From Pseudomonadaceae bacterium (GTDB lineage Bacteria; Pseudomonadota; Gammaproteobacteria; Pseudomonadales; Pseudomonadaceae): a stretch of 63,095 bases of DNA. Position 1 is the stretch's first letter, and each line of letters starts with the position of its first letter. Of this stretch, positions 25,949 through 34,635 are shown piece after piece. The stretch lies in the NCBI GenBank assembly GCA_019745275.1, contig JAIETJ010000094.1, positions 1-63,095 on the forward strand. Direction: 5' to 3'. The notes under the pieces were generated by a model. That model had not been told where the DNA came from, did not search any database, and was given only the letters and a program-made list of their open reading frames with translations. The position numbers and the translations under genes were made by a program.

Positions 25949-26470
25949 ATGCAACGACGTACCCTATTGCAACGTTTAGCCCTACTGGCGCCAGCGCTCT
26001 TAATCGGCCGCTACGTCAGCGCTGCCGCAAACACCGAGGCTGCCGCTGAAACTATTCAAGCTCTAGACAAAGCCCATGAGGCTTGGCGCAGCCAAGTATC
26101 GGCTGATGCCTATGCAGTACTCTTTGAAGAAAATACCGAACGTTCCGGCTCCAGCCCACTCAACGACGAACATCGCGACGGTACTTTTGTCTGCGCTGCC
26201 TGCTATCTGCCGTTGTTCGACAGCGCCAGCAAATTCAACAGCGGCACCGGATGGCCGAGCTTCACCCAGCCAATAGCCGGGCATGTAGGCTTCAGCCGCG
26301 ACTTCAAATTGATTTTGCCACGCACCGAATACCACTGCGCACGCTGCGGCGGACATCAAGGGCATAGATTTGACGACGGCCCGGCGCCACGCAATGAGCG
26401 CTGGTGCAACAACGGTTTGGCTTTAAATTTCATTCCTAAAACCGCAGCCCTGCCGGCGTTACGGAGCTAA
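25949..26470 (+). CDS. msrB: Exported peptide-methionine (R)-S-oxide reductase
   Basis: 173 residues. MQRRTLLQRLALLAPALLIGRYVSAA is a signal with a twin-arginine-like RR start (no full Tat motif) cut near 26. The MsrB fold is complete: structural zinc Cys82/Cys85 (CAAC) and Cys130/Cys133 (CARC), SGTGWPSF at 98-105, and catalytic Cys153 in NERWCNNGLALNF. The usual RYC(I/V)N reads RWCNN. It reduces methionine-R-sulfoxide in envelope proteins. Followed after 2 bases by msrA, also exported. Confidence 0.92.
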   Translation: MQRRTLLQRLALLAPALLIGRYVSAAANTEAAAETIQALDKAHEAWRSQVSADAYAVLFEENTERSGSSPLNDEHRDGTFVCAACYLPLFDSASKFNSGTGWPSFTQPIAGHVGFSRDFKLILPRTEYHCARCGGHQGHRFDDGPAPRNERWCNNGLALNFIPKTAALPALRS

Positions 26471-26472
26471 AT

Positions 26473-27117
26473 ATGAATCAGCGCTTAACTAATCCCCTGC
26501 GCAGCAGCTTGCAGCTAGGCACACTACTGATAGGTCTACTGGGCGGCAGTCAATTTGCCACCGCAGCCGACAGCCGTAGCGCCGACAACAGCGCCATTGC
26601 AGTGTTTGCCGGCGGTTGTTTTTGGTGCACCGAGTCGGATTTCGACAAGGTTGACGGGGTCATCTCCACCACCTCGGGCTACATTGGCGGCCAGCTGAAA
26701 GACCCAACCTATGAAGCCGTATCATCCGGTCAAAGCGGCCATATAGAAGCGGTGCAAGTGCGCTTTGACCCGACTAAAACCAGCTACAACAAACTACTAG
26801 AGGCCTACTGGCCAAGCATCGACCCGCTGAATGCCGAGGGCCAATTTTGCGACACTGGCAGCCAGTACCGCAGCGCCATTTTCTATAACAGCCCCGAGCA
26901 ACAACAACTGGCCCAAGCCTCAAAAGCCACGCTAGCCGCCTCCGGGCGCTTGCCAGCGCCGATCGCCACGCAAATCTTACCGGCCACGACCTTCTACCCA
27001 GCCGAGGATTACCATCAGGATTACCACAGCAAAAACCCACTGCGTTACAACTACTACCGGCGTGGTTGTGGCCGCGACGCCCGCCTAGAAGTGCTCTGGG
27101 GTACGCCAGCACACTGA
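26473..27117 (+). CDS. msrA: Exported peptide-methionine (S)-S-oxide reductase
   Basis: 214 residues: Sec signal (about 12-32), then MsrA with GGCFWC (catalytic Cys49), SGYIGG, GHIEAVQVRFDPTKTSY and CDTGSQYRSAIFY. It reduces the S epimer and so complements the MsrB upstream; the two stops/starts are 2 bases apart. A periplasmic MsrA-MsrB pair in one operon protects surface proteins from oxidants. The electron donor for reduction is not encoded here. Confidence 0.93.
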   Translation: MNQRLTNPLRSSLQLGTLLIGLLGGSQFATAADSRSADNSAIAVFAGGCFWCTESDFDKVDGVISTTSGYIGGQLKDPTYEAVSSGQSGHIEAVQVRFDPTKTSYNKLLEAYWPSIDPLNAEGQFCDTGSQYRSAIFYNSPEQQQLAQASKATLAASGRLPAPIATQILPATTFYPAEDYHQDYHSKNPLRYNYYRRGCGRDARLEVLWGTPAH

Positions 27118-27128
27118 TTGGCAAAGTT

Positions 27129-27161
27129 CGCGTAACTAACCGCGAGTAAGTTAGTTGCGCG
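27129..27161. terminator. Hairpin between convergent msrA and mgtC
   Basis: CGCGTAACTAAC / GTTAGTTGCGCG, 11 of 12 pairs with a 9-base loop, overlapping the mgtC stop. There is no T run, so it is only a candidate. Confidence 0.4.
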
Positions 27162-27903
27162 CGTGGACGATATTGAATGACTTAACCCCGGCGTGCTTGG
27201 CCAGATGTTGCGATAGCTCAATCAAGGGCGACCCGCAACGTCGGCACAGGGCTATCGCGACAAAACGCCATTCAGCGCTGTTATTACTGTAATTGATACT
27301 GATCGAGCCCATGGCCATATTGAAACCATGAGCCAGTAGAAAGGCGTGTAACTCGCCACCATCGGGCTGAAACTCGCTATCAAAACGCAGCGTAATGCCG
27401 ATCGCCGGGCGCTGCGGCAAACGCGATTCCAGCCGCCCGAGCCCAAGCATGCACAGCGCCGACAGCAGTGTGAGCATAATTCCGGCCGCATAAAAGCCCA
27501 CGCCAACCATAATACCGATCGCCGACGAGGCCCAAATGGACGCCGCCGTGGTCAGGCCGGTGATACTCATACCCTCCTTCATGATGACCCCAGCGCCAAG
27601 AAAACCGACACCGGTAACAATTCCCTGAATGATTCGGGTCGGGTCACTGCCGCCAACGCTAGGCACACCATGACCGGCATACCAGTGTAAGGGAAAGCCG
27701 GCGATGACCGTTAAAGCTGCCGAGGCCATGCACACCAGTCCGTAAGTGCGCATCCCGGCTGCGCGGCCGTTATACGCACGCTCGTAGCCAACCAAGCAAC
27801 CCAGCAGCAAGGCGCCAAACAAGTTCATAAAAATGACCAAGTTAACCTGCAGCGCAGACGAGGACCAAAAGTCCAGCAACATCTCGGTGGATAGCTGATT
27901 CAT
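27151..27903 (-). CDS. mgtC: MgtC/SapB-family membrane protein
   Basis: 250 residues. Five or so membrane helices with the MgtC signature LVGYERAYNGRAAGMRTYGLVCMASA (about 38-63), then IQGIVTGVGFLGAGVIMKEG (92-111) and TTAASIWASSAIGIMVGVG. A soluble C-terminal domain of about 85 residues (ITLRFDSEFQPDGGELHAFL) resembles the ACT-like tail of longer members. MgtC proteins are linked to magnesium limitation, ATP-synthase control and virulence. AAGGG is about 6 bases before the start. Cys226 and Cys229 in CRRCG are unusual near the C-terminus. Confidence 0.9.
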   Translation of the reverse strand: MNQLSTEMLLDFWSSSALQVNLVIFMNLFGALLLGCLVGYERAYNGRAAGMRTYGLVCMASAALTVIAGFPLHWYAGHGVPSVGGSDPTRIIQGIVTGVGFLGAGVIMKEGMSITGLTTAASIWASSAIGIMVGVGFYAAGIMLTLLSALCMLGLGRLESRLPQRPAIGITLRFDSEFQPDGGELHAFLLAHGFNMAMGSISINYSNNSAEWRFVAIALCRRCGSPLIELSQHLAKHAGVKSFNIVHARN

Positions 27904-28045
27904 ACAACACCCTTTAGCGGCGTCTATGCCGTTTAAATCAGCATAGTCACGCTACGGCCGCACGCGCGCTGCAATCCCGATTTATCACCAGCGAACATGA
28001 GCAGGCCGCTACAGATCGCTTATCCGAGCAACGCTAGGTACAAGA

Positions 28046-28384
28046 TTATCGCTCCCGCTGCTGCTCGAAACTGTCCTGCACCGACGGCTGCTGCACACGC
28101 CGACCATCGGGATACTCGACGCTCTGACGCAGCCCGCCGCTTTGCCGCACCGAGGAACTTCCAGACACTGTTGAGCGGCGACTAGACACCCCACTCGGCA
28201 CGCCAGGAACCTGCTGAACATCGCGACTGATACTGTTTGAGGAGCTGCCGACACTACCTGAAGCGCCAGGACTCACACTGAATATCGGGATGTTTTGCGT
28301 CGGACGATTGTTTGGTTCTGTGGCCCGCGCCGGCAGCGTCAGACCGACCGAAAGAATCAACAGAAGACTGTTAAAACGTAGCAT
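28046..28384 (-). CDS. Small secreted Ser-rich protein of unknown function
   Basis: 112 residues: signal peptide MLRFNSLLLILSVGLTLPARA, cut near 21, then a low-complexity Ser/Gly/Val/Pro region (SPGASGSVGSSSNS, then SSRRSTVSGSSSVRQSG) and a polar tail. GGAGG is 7 bases before the ATG, so the gene is real. No domain known; predicted disordered periplasmic protein. Confidence 0.75.
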   Translation of the reverse strand: MLRFNSLLLILSVGLTLPARATEPNNRPTQNIPIFSVSPGASGSVGSSSNSISRDVQQVPGVPSGVSSRRSTVSGSSSVRQSGGLRQSVEYPDGRRVQQPSVQDSFEQQRER

Positions 28385-28556
28385 TTGCGTACCTCCATTG
28401 ATCGTCGTTGCCGAGCAAGCACTTCATTAGTTTCCTTGTTCAGTTTCCGCCAGCCAAAGCGGTGCAGCAAGCGCCAACAGCGATCAGCACGTCAGTGAAT
28501 TAAACTGAATTATTGCGGTCTACTGGCGCATAACAGATTCATGTTTCAAACTGGTT

Positions 28557-28593
28557 GATGCGTGGCAAATACATCAGGTATTGGCCACGCATC
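28557..28593 (+). promoter_or_regulatory. Leader hairpin upstream of the LTA-synthase-like gene
   Basis: GATGCGTGGC at 28557-28566 pairs perfectly with GCCACGCATC at 28584-28593; the 17-base loop allows a few more pairs. It ends about 13 bases before the AAGGAG of the downstream GTG start, so it could affect translation or be an operator. Confidence 0.45.
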
Positions 28594-28617
28594 ATGCACT
28601 CGTTCAAGGAGTTTGCT

Positions 28618-30831
28618 GTGCACCCTCTCAGTCGCTGGCTGTCTAAACCCAGTACAAGCTTCAGTCTGACGCTGTTGTTGCTCGTACTGCCGTTGACCAG
28701 CCGGCTGTTATTGGGCTGGTCTGACCCGCGCGGCTACGCCTCAGACTTGGCCATAGGCGGTTTACTCTGGGTATTTTTACGCCAGCGCCCCCTTTGGTTA
28801 GCACTACCAGTGTTATCGATTTGGGCAGTGCTCAGCTTAGGTGCCGCCGAGCTGGTTAGCGCCGTTGGGCGAATGCCAGAAGCCAGCGATTTACACTATT
28901 TAACCGATGCACAATTTCTCACGCAGTCCACCGAAGGTGGCGGCATTAGCCATCCGCTGCTGGCCCTGAGCTTATTGCTGGGTATCGGCTTGTACCTAGT
29001 TTCAGCGCGGCGCACAGCAGCGCCCCTCGGTCGTCATGCAAAATATTTATATGTGCTGCCAGTATTGTTGCTAGCAGGCCACAGCGTTCTGTCTTATCTG
29101 CAGCCGAGTGAGGCGGATGAGTGGAGGCAATTCAATCTGCCGCACAAACTGTTGGCCAGCGCGGTAAATGCCGGCCAACAACAAATCGAAACTATGCTCG
29201 ATGACATCCCAGCCGACACCCCCACCGATATCGCCGGCCTCAGCCAACTGGATCTGCATGGCACGCGCTTGATTGCCGGCGCCGGTAAGGCACGCAATGT
29301 GCTGATTGTTACCGTTGAAGGCATTCCCGGGGCCTACATCGGCGCCAGTCGCAATGCCATGCACAGCAGCTATCAGCAAGACTTAATGCCCAAACTCAGT
29401 CGCTGGGCCGAGCGGGCCATGACCACCCCTGATTACGTGCTGCACAGCCATCAAACCATTCGCGGCCTATACGCCATGCTGTGCGGCGATTACAGCAAGC
29501 TCGACAGCGGCACCCCGAAAGGCGTCGAGTTACTCAACAATAACAACCAACGCAACCAGCAATGTTTGCCTGCGCAACTGAATGACCACGGTTTTAAAAG
29601 CCACTTCTTACAAGGTGCTGGCCTGCAGTTTATGGCCAAAGACAAAATCATGCCGCGCATGGGCTTTAGCCAAACCCACGGCCGTGAATGGTTTCGCAAT
29701 AAACCGCACCTTGAGTTTGCCTGGGGCATGGATGACAAGTCGTACTTTGAAGGCGTGCTGACCTACGTGCAGCAACTGCGCAAGCACAAGCAACCGTGGA
29801 TGCTCACCCTGATGACGGTCGGCACCCACCAACCCTACGCCGCCGCCGAAGACTACCTAGCCCGCTATGAGAGCCCGAAACAAGCGGCCGTTGGCTACTT
29901 AGATGATGCTATCGACAGTTTCCTTACTGGTCTGGAGAAACAAGGGGTACTCAAAGACACGTTGGTCATCATCACCTCCGATGAGTCTCACGGTTTGGAG
30001 GGCGTGCGCCTCGCTTCGGCGTGGGGGTTTAACTTGATACTGGCGCCGGAACAAGCCTCGCTGCCAGCAATTAAGCAAGGTGTGTATGGTCACGTCGACC
30101 TAACCGCTTCGATCCTCGACTACTTCGACCTGCCGGTGCCGGCAAACATCTCCGGGCGCTCACTGTTTCGCGACTATACAAGTGGTCGCGAGATAATGTC
30201 CTACACCAACGGCATGCTGCGTCAGCACGACGGCAAGGGGGAGTTTGTTGAGTGCAACTTTCAACATATTTGCCGGCGCTATGCCAGCGAAGGTTTTATT
30301 GCCGATAGCGCGCGTTACTTAGGCCGCTTCAGCGGTAAACATGCCAATAAAATTGCCGCTCGCGCCGCACTGCTCGACCAATCGTTACTCAGCGGGCAAC
30401 TGGGTCAGCACTACCAGTTCGCCAAACGCGACAAGGTCAAACTAAAAGAAAACACACCAGACGACTGGACCGCCAATCTGATTGGTGCCCAGTATTTAGA
30501 GTTGCCACAAGGCTCGCAAACCACCGTACAGCTAAAAATACGCGCACTAAGTCTGGACAAAAAAGGCGTGCAACTGCAGCTTAAAACCAAGGAGTTCGAC
30601 CGCGACGTGCAACTGGAAATCCCTGCATTGCCCTTGCTGACACGCGGCAAGCCGATCGCGCTGAGTTTTAGCTTTGACAACTTGCAGGCGCGTAAGGCGT
30701 TTTCCTTTCACCTGCTTGGGCAAGGTCGCGGGCAAATTGAAATCACCGATTTCACCGTCATCAGCCAACCACTAAAACCAAGTGCCGACCTAGTAACCAA
30801 CCAAGTAACCGACGAAATACCAGCGCTGTAA
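28618..30831 (+). CDS. LTA-synthase-like membrane sulfatase/phosphoglycerol transferase
   Basis: 737 residues from a GTG at 28618, chosen because AAGGAG sits 6 bases upstream; earlier ATGs lack an SD. Several N-terminal membrane helices (about 18-190) precede an extracytoplasmic alkaline-phosphatase-fold domain (about 250-620). It has VTVEGIPGAYIGAS, probable nucleophile Thr280 in HSHQTIRGLYAMLCG and metal-binding VIITSDESHG near 460. About 130 C-terminal residues look like a beta-sandwich. The family moves phosphoglycerol or phosphoethanolamine onto envelope glycans. Gram-negative members are often called sulfatases; the exact substrate is unknown. Confidence 0.87.
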   Translation: MHPLSRWLSKPSTSFSLTLLLLVLPLTSRLLLGWSDPRGYASDLAIGGLLWVFLRQRPLWLALPVLSIWAVLSLGAAELVSAVGRMPEASDLHYLTDAQFLTQSTEGGGISHPLLALSLLLGIGLYLVSARRTAAPLGRHAKYLYVLPVLLLAGHSVLSYLQPSEADEWRQFNLPHKLLASAVNAGQQQIETMLDDIPADTPTDIAGLSQLDLHGTRLIAGAGKARNVLIVTVEGIPGAYIGASRNAMHSSYQQDLMPKLSRWAERAMTTPDYVLHSHQTIRGLYAMLCGDYSKLDSGTPKGVELLNNNNQRNQQCLPAQLNDHGFKSHFLQGAGLQFMAKDKIMPRMGFSQTHGREWFRNKPHLEFAWGMDDKSYFEGVLTYVQQLRKHKQPWMLTLMTVGTHQPYAAAEDYLARYESPKQAAVGYLDDAIDSFLTGLEKQGVLKDTLVIITSDESHGLEGVRLASAWGFNLILAPEQASLPAIKQGVYGHVDLTASILDYFDLPVPANISGRSLFRDYTSGREIMSYTNGMLRQHDGKGEFVECNFQHICRRYASEGFIADSARYLGRFSGKHANKIAARAALLDQSLLSGQLGQHYQFAKRDKVKLKENTPDDWTANLIGAQYLELPQGSQTTVQLKIRALSLDKKGVQLQLKTKEFDRDVQLEIPALPLLTRGKPIALSFSFDNLQARKAFSFHLLGQGRGQIEITDFTVISQPLKPSADLVTNQVTDEIPAL

Positions 30832-30858
30832 CCGACCCAACATAGGCGTGCTGGATCG
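30829..30858. terminator. Weak hairpin between convergent genes
   Basis: ACCGACCCA and TGGATCGGT pair in 8 of 9 positions with a 12-base loop; no T run. Possible shared terminator of the sulfatase and cvfB-like genes. Confidence 0.35.
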
Positions 30859-30876
30859 GTATTCAGTCAGAGCAGG

Positions 30877-31719
30877 CTAGCCCTTAGCCTGCTCGATACG
30901 ATCGGCATGAATAACGATCTGGCCTTGCTTATACAGCGCGCCTATGGCTTTTTTGAAGTTGCCCTTGCTAACCCCAAATAGGTCGCTAATTACTTTCGGA
31001 TCGCTCTTATCGTTAACCAACAGCACACCACCCTTCTCTTGCAGCAACTGCAAGATTTTCTGATGCAAGGCATCGGCGGCGTCTTGGCCTACTGGCTGCA
31101 ACGACAGGCTAATTTTTCCGTCCCCGCGCAACTCTTTAATAAAACCTTTCTCGCGGATGCCGTTACGCAAAAACTTGAATACTTCGTTTTTATGAATCAA
31201 GCCCCAGTGCTGATTATTGATAATCGCCTTGAAGCCCATGTCGGTTGACTCAGCGACCAACAGATCGACGCTCTGCCCCACCTGATAGGTGTGTGGGCGC
31301 AAATCGACATAACGGTCCAAGCGTGCGGTAGCCGTGATACGCCGAGTGTGTTTATCCAAATAGACATGCACCACGCAATAATCGCCGGCCTGCAACGAGC
31401 GCTTCTCTTCTGAGTACGGCAGCAGCAGATCTTTCGACAACCCCCAATCGAGGAAGATGCCGATACTGTTAACTTCCAGCACTTTGAGACTGGCGAACTC
31501 GCCGACCTGCACCTTGGGTTTTTCCGTGGTGGCGATCAGCTTGTCGTCACTGTCCAGATAGATAAACACGTTGAGCCAGTCTTCGACTTCGCTGGGGGTA
31601 TCTTTGGGGATGTAGCGATTGGGCAGAAGAATTTCGCCATCCGCGCCGCCGTCTAGATAAAGCCCGAAGTCGGTGTGTTTAACCACCTGCAAACTGTTGT
31701 AGCGGCCGATTAATGCCAT
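30877..31719 (-). CDS. cvfB: CvfB-family S1 RNA-binding protein
   Basis: 280 residues: three S1-like OB folds (about 1-63, GRYNSLQVVKHTDFGLYLDGG; 69-132, GEFASLKVLEVNSIGIFLDWG; 145-212) and a C-terminal winged helix (about 220-278, ISDLFGVSKGNFKKAIGALYKQG). This is the YitL/CvfB layout; the protein binds RNA and in Staphylococcus affects virulence genes. AGGT precedes the start. Role in Pseudomonas is unknown. Confidence 0.9.
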   Translation of the reverse strand: MALIGRYNSLQVVKHTDFGLYLDGGADGEILLPNRYIPKDTPSEVEDWLNVFIYLDSDDKLIATTEKPKVQVGEFASLKVLEVNSIGIFLDWGLSKDLLLPYSEEKRSLQAGDYCVVHVYLDKHTRRITATARLDRYVDLRPHTYQVGQSVDLLVAESTDMGFKAIINNQHWGLIHKNEVFKFLRNGIREKGFIKELRGDGKISLSLQPVGQDAADALHQKILQLLQEKGGVLLVNDKSDPKVISDLFGVSKGNFKKAIGALYKQGQIVIHADRIEQAKG

Positions 31720-31889
31720 GTTAGATACCTTGATTGCTTTAGCTGCATTCTATCTGCAATTGCCCGCCAAGTTCTTCGCCATCGCAGCAATTGCCCGTGC
31801 AAACTCACGCCATAGAGCAGACAAAGGCCCAGCGCCGGCCGCCACGCGGTAGAATGCCTGCATTACTATCGCAAACCCGAGTGACCTGC

Positions 31890-32351
31890 ATGATCAATAA
31901 CGATGTCCTGCGCAGCCTGCGTTACAGCCTCAACATCAATGACGCAACCGTGCTAGAGGTCTTTCAGCAGGCCAATTACACCCTCACCCAAGCAGAACTG
32001 ACGGCTTTTTTACTGCCCGAAGAAGACCAGGAGCGCGTACCTTTAACTGACGAAGCGATGGCGCATTTTCTTGATGGGCTCGTATTCTTCAAGCGCGGCA
32101 AAAACGACAAACTGCCCGCCCAGCCAGTGCAATGGCCGATCAACAACAATCTGATCTTGAAGAAGTTGCGCGTAGCCTTTGAGCTGAAAGACGCGGACCT
32201 GCATGACATTCTGCAAGCGGCGGACTTTCCAGTGTCCAAACCGGAGCTGAGTGCGTTGTTTCGCAAAGAAGGGCAAAAGAACTTCCGTCCTTGCGGCGAC
32301 CAACTGCTGCGCAATTTCCTCAAGGGCTTAACCTTGCGCCTGCGCGGCTAA
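31890..32351 (+). CDS. DUF1456 family protein (YehS-like)
   Basis: 153 residues from MINNDVLRSLRYSLNINDA. Two tandem DUF1456 repeats: residues about 1-70 and 76-150 share N-(N/D)-x-(I/L)-L-(R/K)-x-LR-x-(S/A)-(L/F). The frame is open upstream, but those codons do not look like the family. Function unknown; small helical cytosolic protein. Two copies of GCAATTGCCCG (31756, 31787) lie upstream, 31 bases apart. Confidence 0.88.
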   Translation: MINNDVLRSLRYSLNINDATVLEVFQQANYTLTQAELTAFLLPEEDQERVPLTDEAMAHFLDGLVFFKRGKNDKLPAQPVQWPINNNLILKKLRVAFELKDADLHDILQAADFPVSKPELSALFRKEGQKNFRPCGDQLLRNFLKGLTLRLRG

Positions 32352-32437
32352 GCTTTTGCAACGGGGCTGCGCTATCCAACCCTGCGCAGCTGCCGGCAAA
32401 ATCATCCCTTCACACTACCCGCCACACACTTCATATA

Positions 32438-32526
32438 ACAAAAACGAATATAGTTTTTGTTTTATCAGCAAGCCTCACAGGTTAGGGTAAGTCCAAGACT
32501 TACCATCGGATACCACGACTTACCAT
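32438..32526 (+). promoter_or_regulatory. nhaA leader with alternative pairing arms
   Basis: An AT-rich hairpin ACAAAAAC-N7-GTTTTTGT (32438-32460) is followed by GGTAAGTC at 32486-32493. That 8-mer can pair perfectly with GACTTACC at 32497-32504 (loop CAA) or with a second GACTTACC at 32517-32524 that ends at the base before the nhaA ATG. The two pairings exclude each other, and only the second covers the start region. There is no good SD. A translational switch is possible; none of the known motifs could be matched by eye. Confidence 0.5.
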
Positions 32527-33694
32527 GCGCAAAGCCATTACTCGCTTCCTCGAGCTGGAATCTGCCAGCGGCCTGCTGCTAATCGCCGCAGGCATTATCG
32601 CCATGAGCATCAATAACTCGCCGCTGAGCTACTTATATAGTGGCCTGCTTGACGTGCCTGTGGCCGTGCAATTTGGTGCTTTAAAAATTGCCAAACCCTT
32701 ACTGCTGTGGATTAACGACGGCTTGATGGCGGTTTTTTTCCTGCTAATCGGCCTAGAAGTTAAACGCGAAGTGCTCGAAGGCCAACTAAAAGAACCTGCA
32801 CAATTGGTGCTGCCGGGCGCAGCAGCCATTGGTGGCATGCTGGTGCCGGCGCTGATCTATTGGGCGTTTAATAAGGACAACCCCGGTGCACTTGGCGGTT
32901 GGGCAATTCCAATGGCCACCGACATTGCCTTCGCCCTTGGGGTATTGGCACTTTTGGGCAAGCGCGTACCAGTATCGTTAAAGCTTTTTCTGATGACCTT
33001 AGCAATTATCGATGACCTGGGCGCCATCGTGGTAATTGCACTGTTTTACTCAACTGAATTGTCGAGTCTTTCATTGATACTGGCGGCGCTGTGTATCAGC
33101 GCGCTAATTTTGATGAATCGCCTAGGCGTGAGCAAACTCAGTCCGTATTTGGTAATAGGCACCATCTTGTGGATCTGCGTGCTAAAAAGCGGCGTGCATG
33201 CCACCTTGGCGGGCGTGATCTTGGCGCTAACCATTCCGCTGCGCCCAGGTAACGGCGAAGCCTCACCGCTGCTGACCCTTGAACATGCGCTGCACCCGTG
33301 GGTAGCCTTTGCCATTTTACCGATCTTTGCCTTCGCAAATGCCGGTGTGCAACTGAACGAACTCACGCTGCAAAGTTTTACCCATCCCGTACCTTTGGGC
33401 ATCGCCGCCGGCTTGCTGCTAGGTAAAGCTTTAGGCGTATTTGGCTTTACTTGGCTGGTGATTAAGGTCGGCCTAGCCAAGCTGCCTGAGGGCGCCAATT
33501 GGGGGCAGGTACTCGGCTTATCGGTGATCTGCGGGATCGGTTTTACCATGAGTTTGTTTGTTGGCTCGCTGGCGTTCATCCCCGAGGTCAGCGCATATGC
33601 CGGCATGGACCGTGTCGGGATTCTCACCGGCTCAATCCTTGCTGCGATCATCGGCTCCTTAATTTTTTATCTCAGCAGCCGCAAGGCTGCATAA
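32525..33694 (+). CDS. nhaA: Na+/H+ antiporter
   Basis: 389 residues, very close to the E. coli protein (388). Twelve membrane helices. The ion-binding aspartates fall at the same numbers as in E. coli: Asp133 ([15 protein letters not shown]) and Asp163-Asp164 ([15 protein letters not shown]). It exports Na+ in exchange for protons, for pH and salt homeostasis. It is monocistronic, ends in a strong palindromic terminator, and has an unusual leader without a clear SD. Confidence 0.96.
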   Translation: MRKAITRFLELESASGLLLIAAGIIAMSINNSPLSYLYSGLLDVPVAVQFGALKIAKPLLLWINDGLMAVFFLLIGLEVKREVLEGQLKEPAQLVLPGAAAIGGMLVPALIYWAFNKDNPGALGGWAIPMATDIAFALGVLALLGKRVPVSLKLFLMTLAIIDDLGAIVVIALFYSTELSSLSLILAALCISALILMNRLGVSKLSPYLVIGTILWICVLKSGVHATLAGVILALTIPLRPGNGEASPLLTLEHALHPWVAFAILPIFAFANAGVQLNELTLQSFTHPVPLGIAAGLLLGKALGVFGFTWLVIKVGLAKLPEGANWGQVLGLSVICGIGFTMSLFVGSLAFIPEVSAYAGMDRVGILTGSILAAIIGSLIFYLSSRKAA

Positions 33695-33698
33695 ATAG

Positions 33699-33742
33699 CG
33701 GGCAATAAAAAGCCGACCCTAGGGTCGGCTTTTTATTGCCCG
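33699..33742. terminator. Bidirectional terminator, perfect 44-base palindrome
   Basis: 22-bp arms without spacer (33699-33720 / 33721-33742). The core AGCCGACC has A5 and T5 runs on its two sides, so it serves nhaA (+) and the SlyB-like gene (-). Confidence 0.9.
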
Positions 33743-33746
33743 TAAC

Positions 33747-34211
33747 TCAGTGCGAAACGCGACTAGTACCATTCACACTTTTAATCCGCACGCGCTCGCC
33801 AACGCGGAAAATTTCATTCGGCTGCACTTCCTGTACATAAGCACGCATGCTGCCATCATCTTCACGCACGGTAATTTCTACACCCTGAGTACGCGTCAAA
33901 CCTTCCTCGGCAGCAGCGCCTGCAAGGCCACCTACCACGGCGCCAATCACCGCCATGACCACACTGCCCTTGCCACCACCCACCGAACTACCGCCTACCC
34001 CGCCGATAGCCGCACCTGCGAGCGCGCCAACGGGAGTCTTGCTGCCTTCAATTTTTACCGGCCGTAACGACTCGATAGTACCCATACGCACTGTCTGCAC
34101 GGTACGGGCTTCATCGCGCGAATAGCTATCGCCGGTAAGACTCGACTGACAACCTGCCAAGGCCAAAGATAGCGCTGTAATTGAAGCAGCCAACAAAACC
34201 GGCTTACGCAT
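33747..34211 (-). CDS. Glycine-zipper outer-membrane lipoprotein (SlyB-like)
   Basis: 154 residues: lipobox LALAGC (Cys21), then a glycine-zipper helical hairpin at about 62-102 (VGALAGAAIGGVGGSSVGGG, then VVMAVIGAVVGGLAGAAAEEG), then a beta-strand rich tail (GVEITVREDDGSMRAYVQ). The family includes SlyB and Pcp/OmpX-associated lipoproteins that help envelope integrity. GGAG precedes the ATG. Confidence 0.9.
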   Translation of the reverse strand: MRKPVLLAASITALSLALAGCQSSLTGDSYSRDEARTVQTVRMGTIESLRPVKIEGSKTPVGALAGAAIGGVGGSSVGGGKGSVVMAVIGAVVGGLAGAAAEEGLTRTQGVEITVREDDGSMRAYVQEVQPNEIFRVGERVRIKSVNGTSRVSH

Positions 34212-34374
34212 TACGGTGTCTCCAAAAGTTAACGTTGCCTATTAGACTCTGCGCGGTCGCCACTGTCACGGTAAGCGCCAGAGAAAAAGCTGTATTTGCT
34301 CCATTCAGACCTTAAAATCGAACGCATAGTTCAACCCTAAGCATGCGCCTGCCCACCTTACCCAGAGAGAGTCT

Positions 34375-34611
34375 ATGGATTACTTTATTATTTTCGTCGC
34401 ACTCAGCAGCGGCCTGTACTTTCACTGGTGGCTGTATGTACGGATCAAGCGCTGGACCGATCGTGACCTCGCGTTGTCGATGGCCGGTGCCGATGCTGCA
34501 AAGCGTGCTTATATGCTCAGCCGTTTAGCGGAGGCCAAAGCCGCTGGAGTTAAAAGCAAACAGCTCGCCGCATGGCTAGAGCAAGCGGCAAACGAATACT
34601 GCGCAGGCTAA
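34375..34611 (+). CDS. Small conserved membrane-anchored protein
   Basis: 78 residues: one N-terminal membrane helix (MDYFIIFVALSSGLYFHWWLYVRI), then a charged helical tail (AKRAYMLSRLAEAKAAGVKSKQLAAWLEQAA). AGAGAG lies about 4 bases before the ATG. Between pdxH and the SlyB-like gene in PAO1 there is also a small gene (recalled). Function unknown. Confidence 0.72.
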   Translation: MDYFIIFVALSSGLYFHWWLYVRIKRWTDRDLALSMAGADAAKRAYMLSRLAEAKAAGVKSKQLAAWLEQAANEYCAG

Positions 34612-34635
34612 TGCCTGCGGCTAACCGTTAGGGGA

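Noticed and set aside
30829..30858. True rho-independent terminator between the sulfatase and cvfB-like genes
   Set aside because: Hairpin is imperfect and lacks a T run; listed only as weak.
31756..31797. Two GCAATTGCCCG repeats upstream of the DUF1456 gene
   Set aside because: Real 11-mers 31 bases apart, but no regulator or structure to link them to; could be chance.
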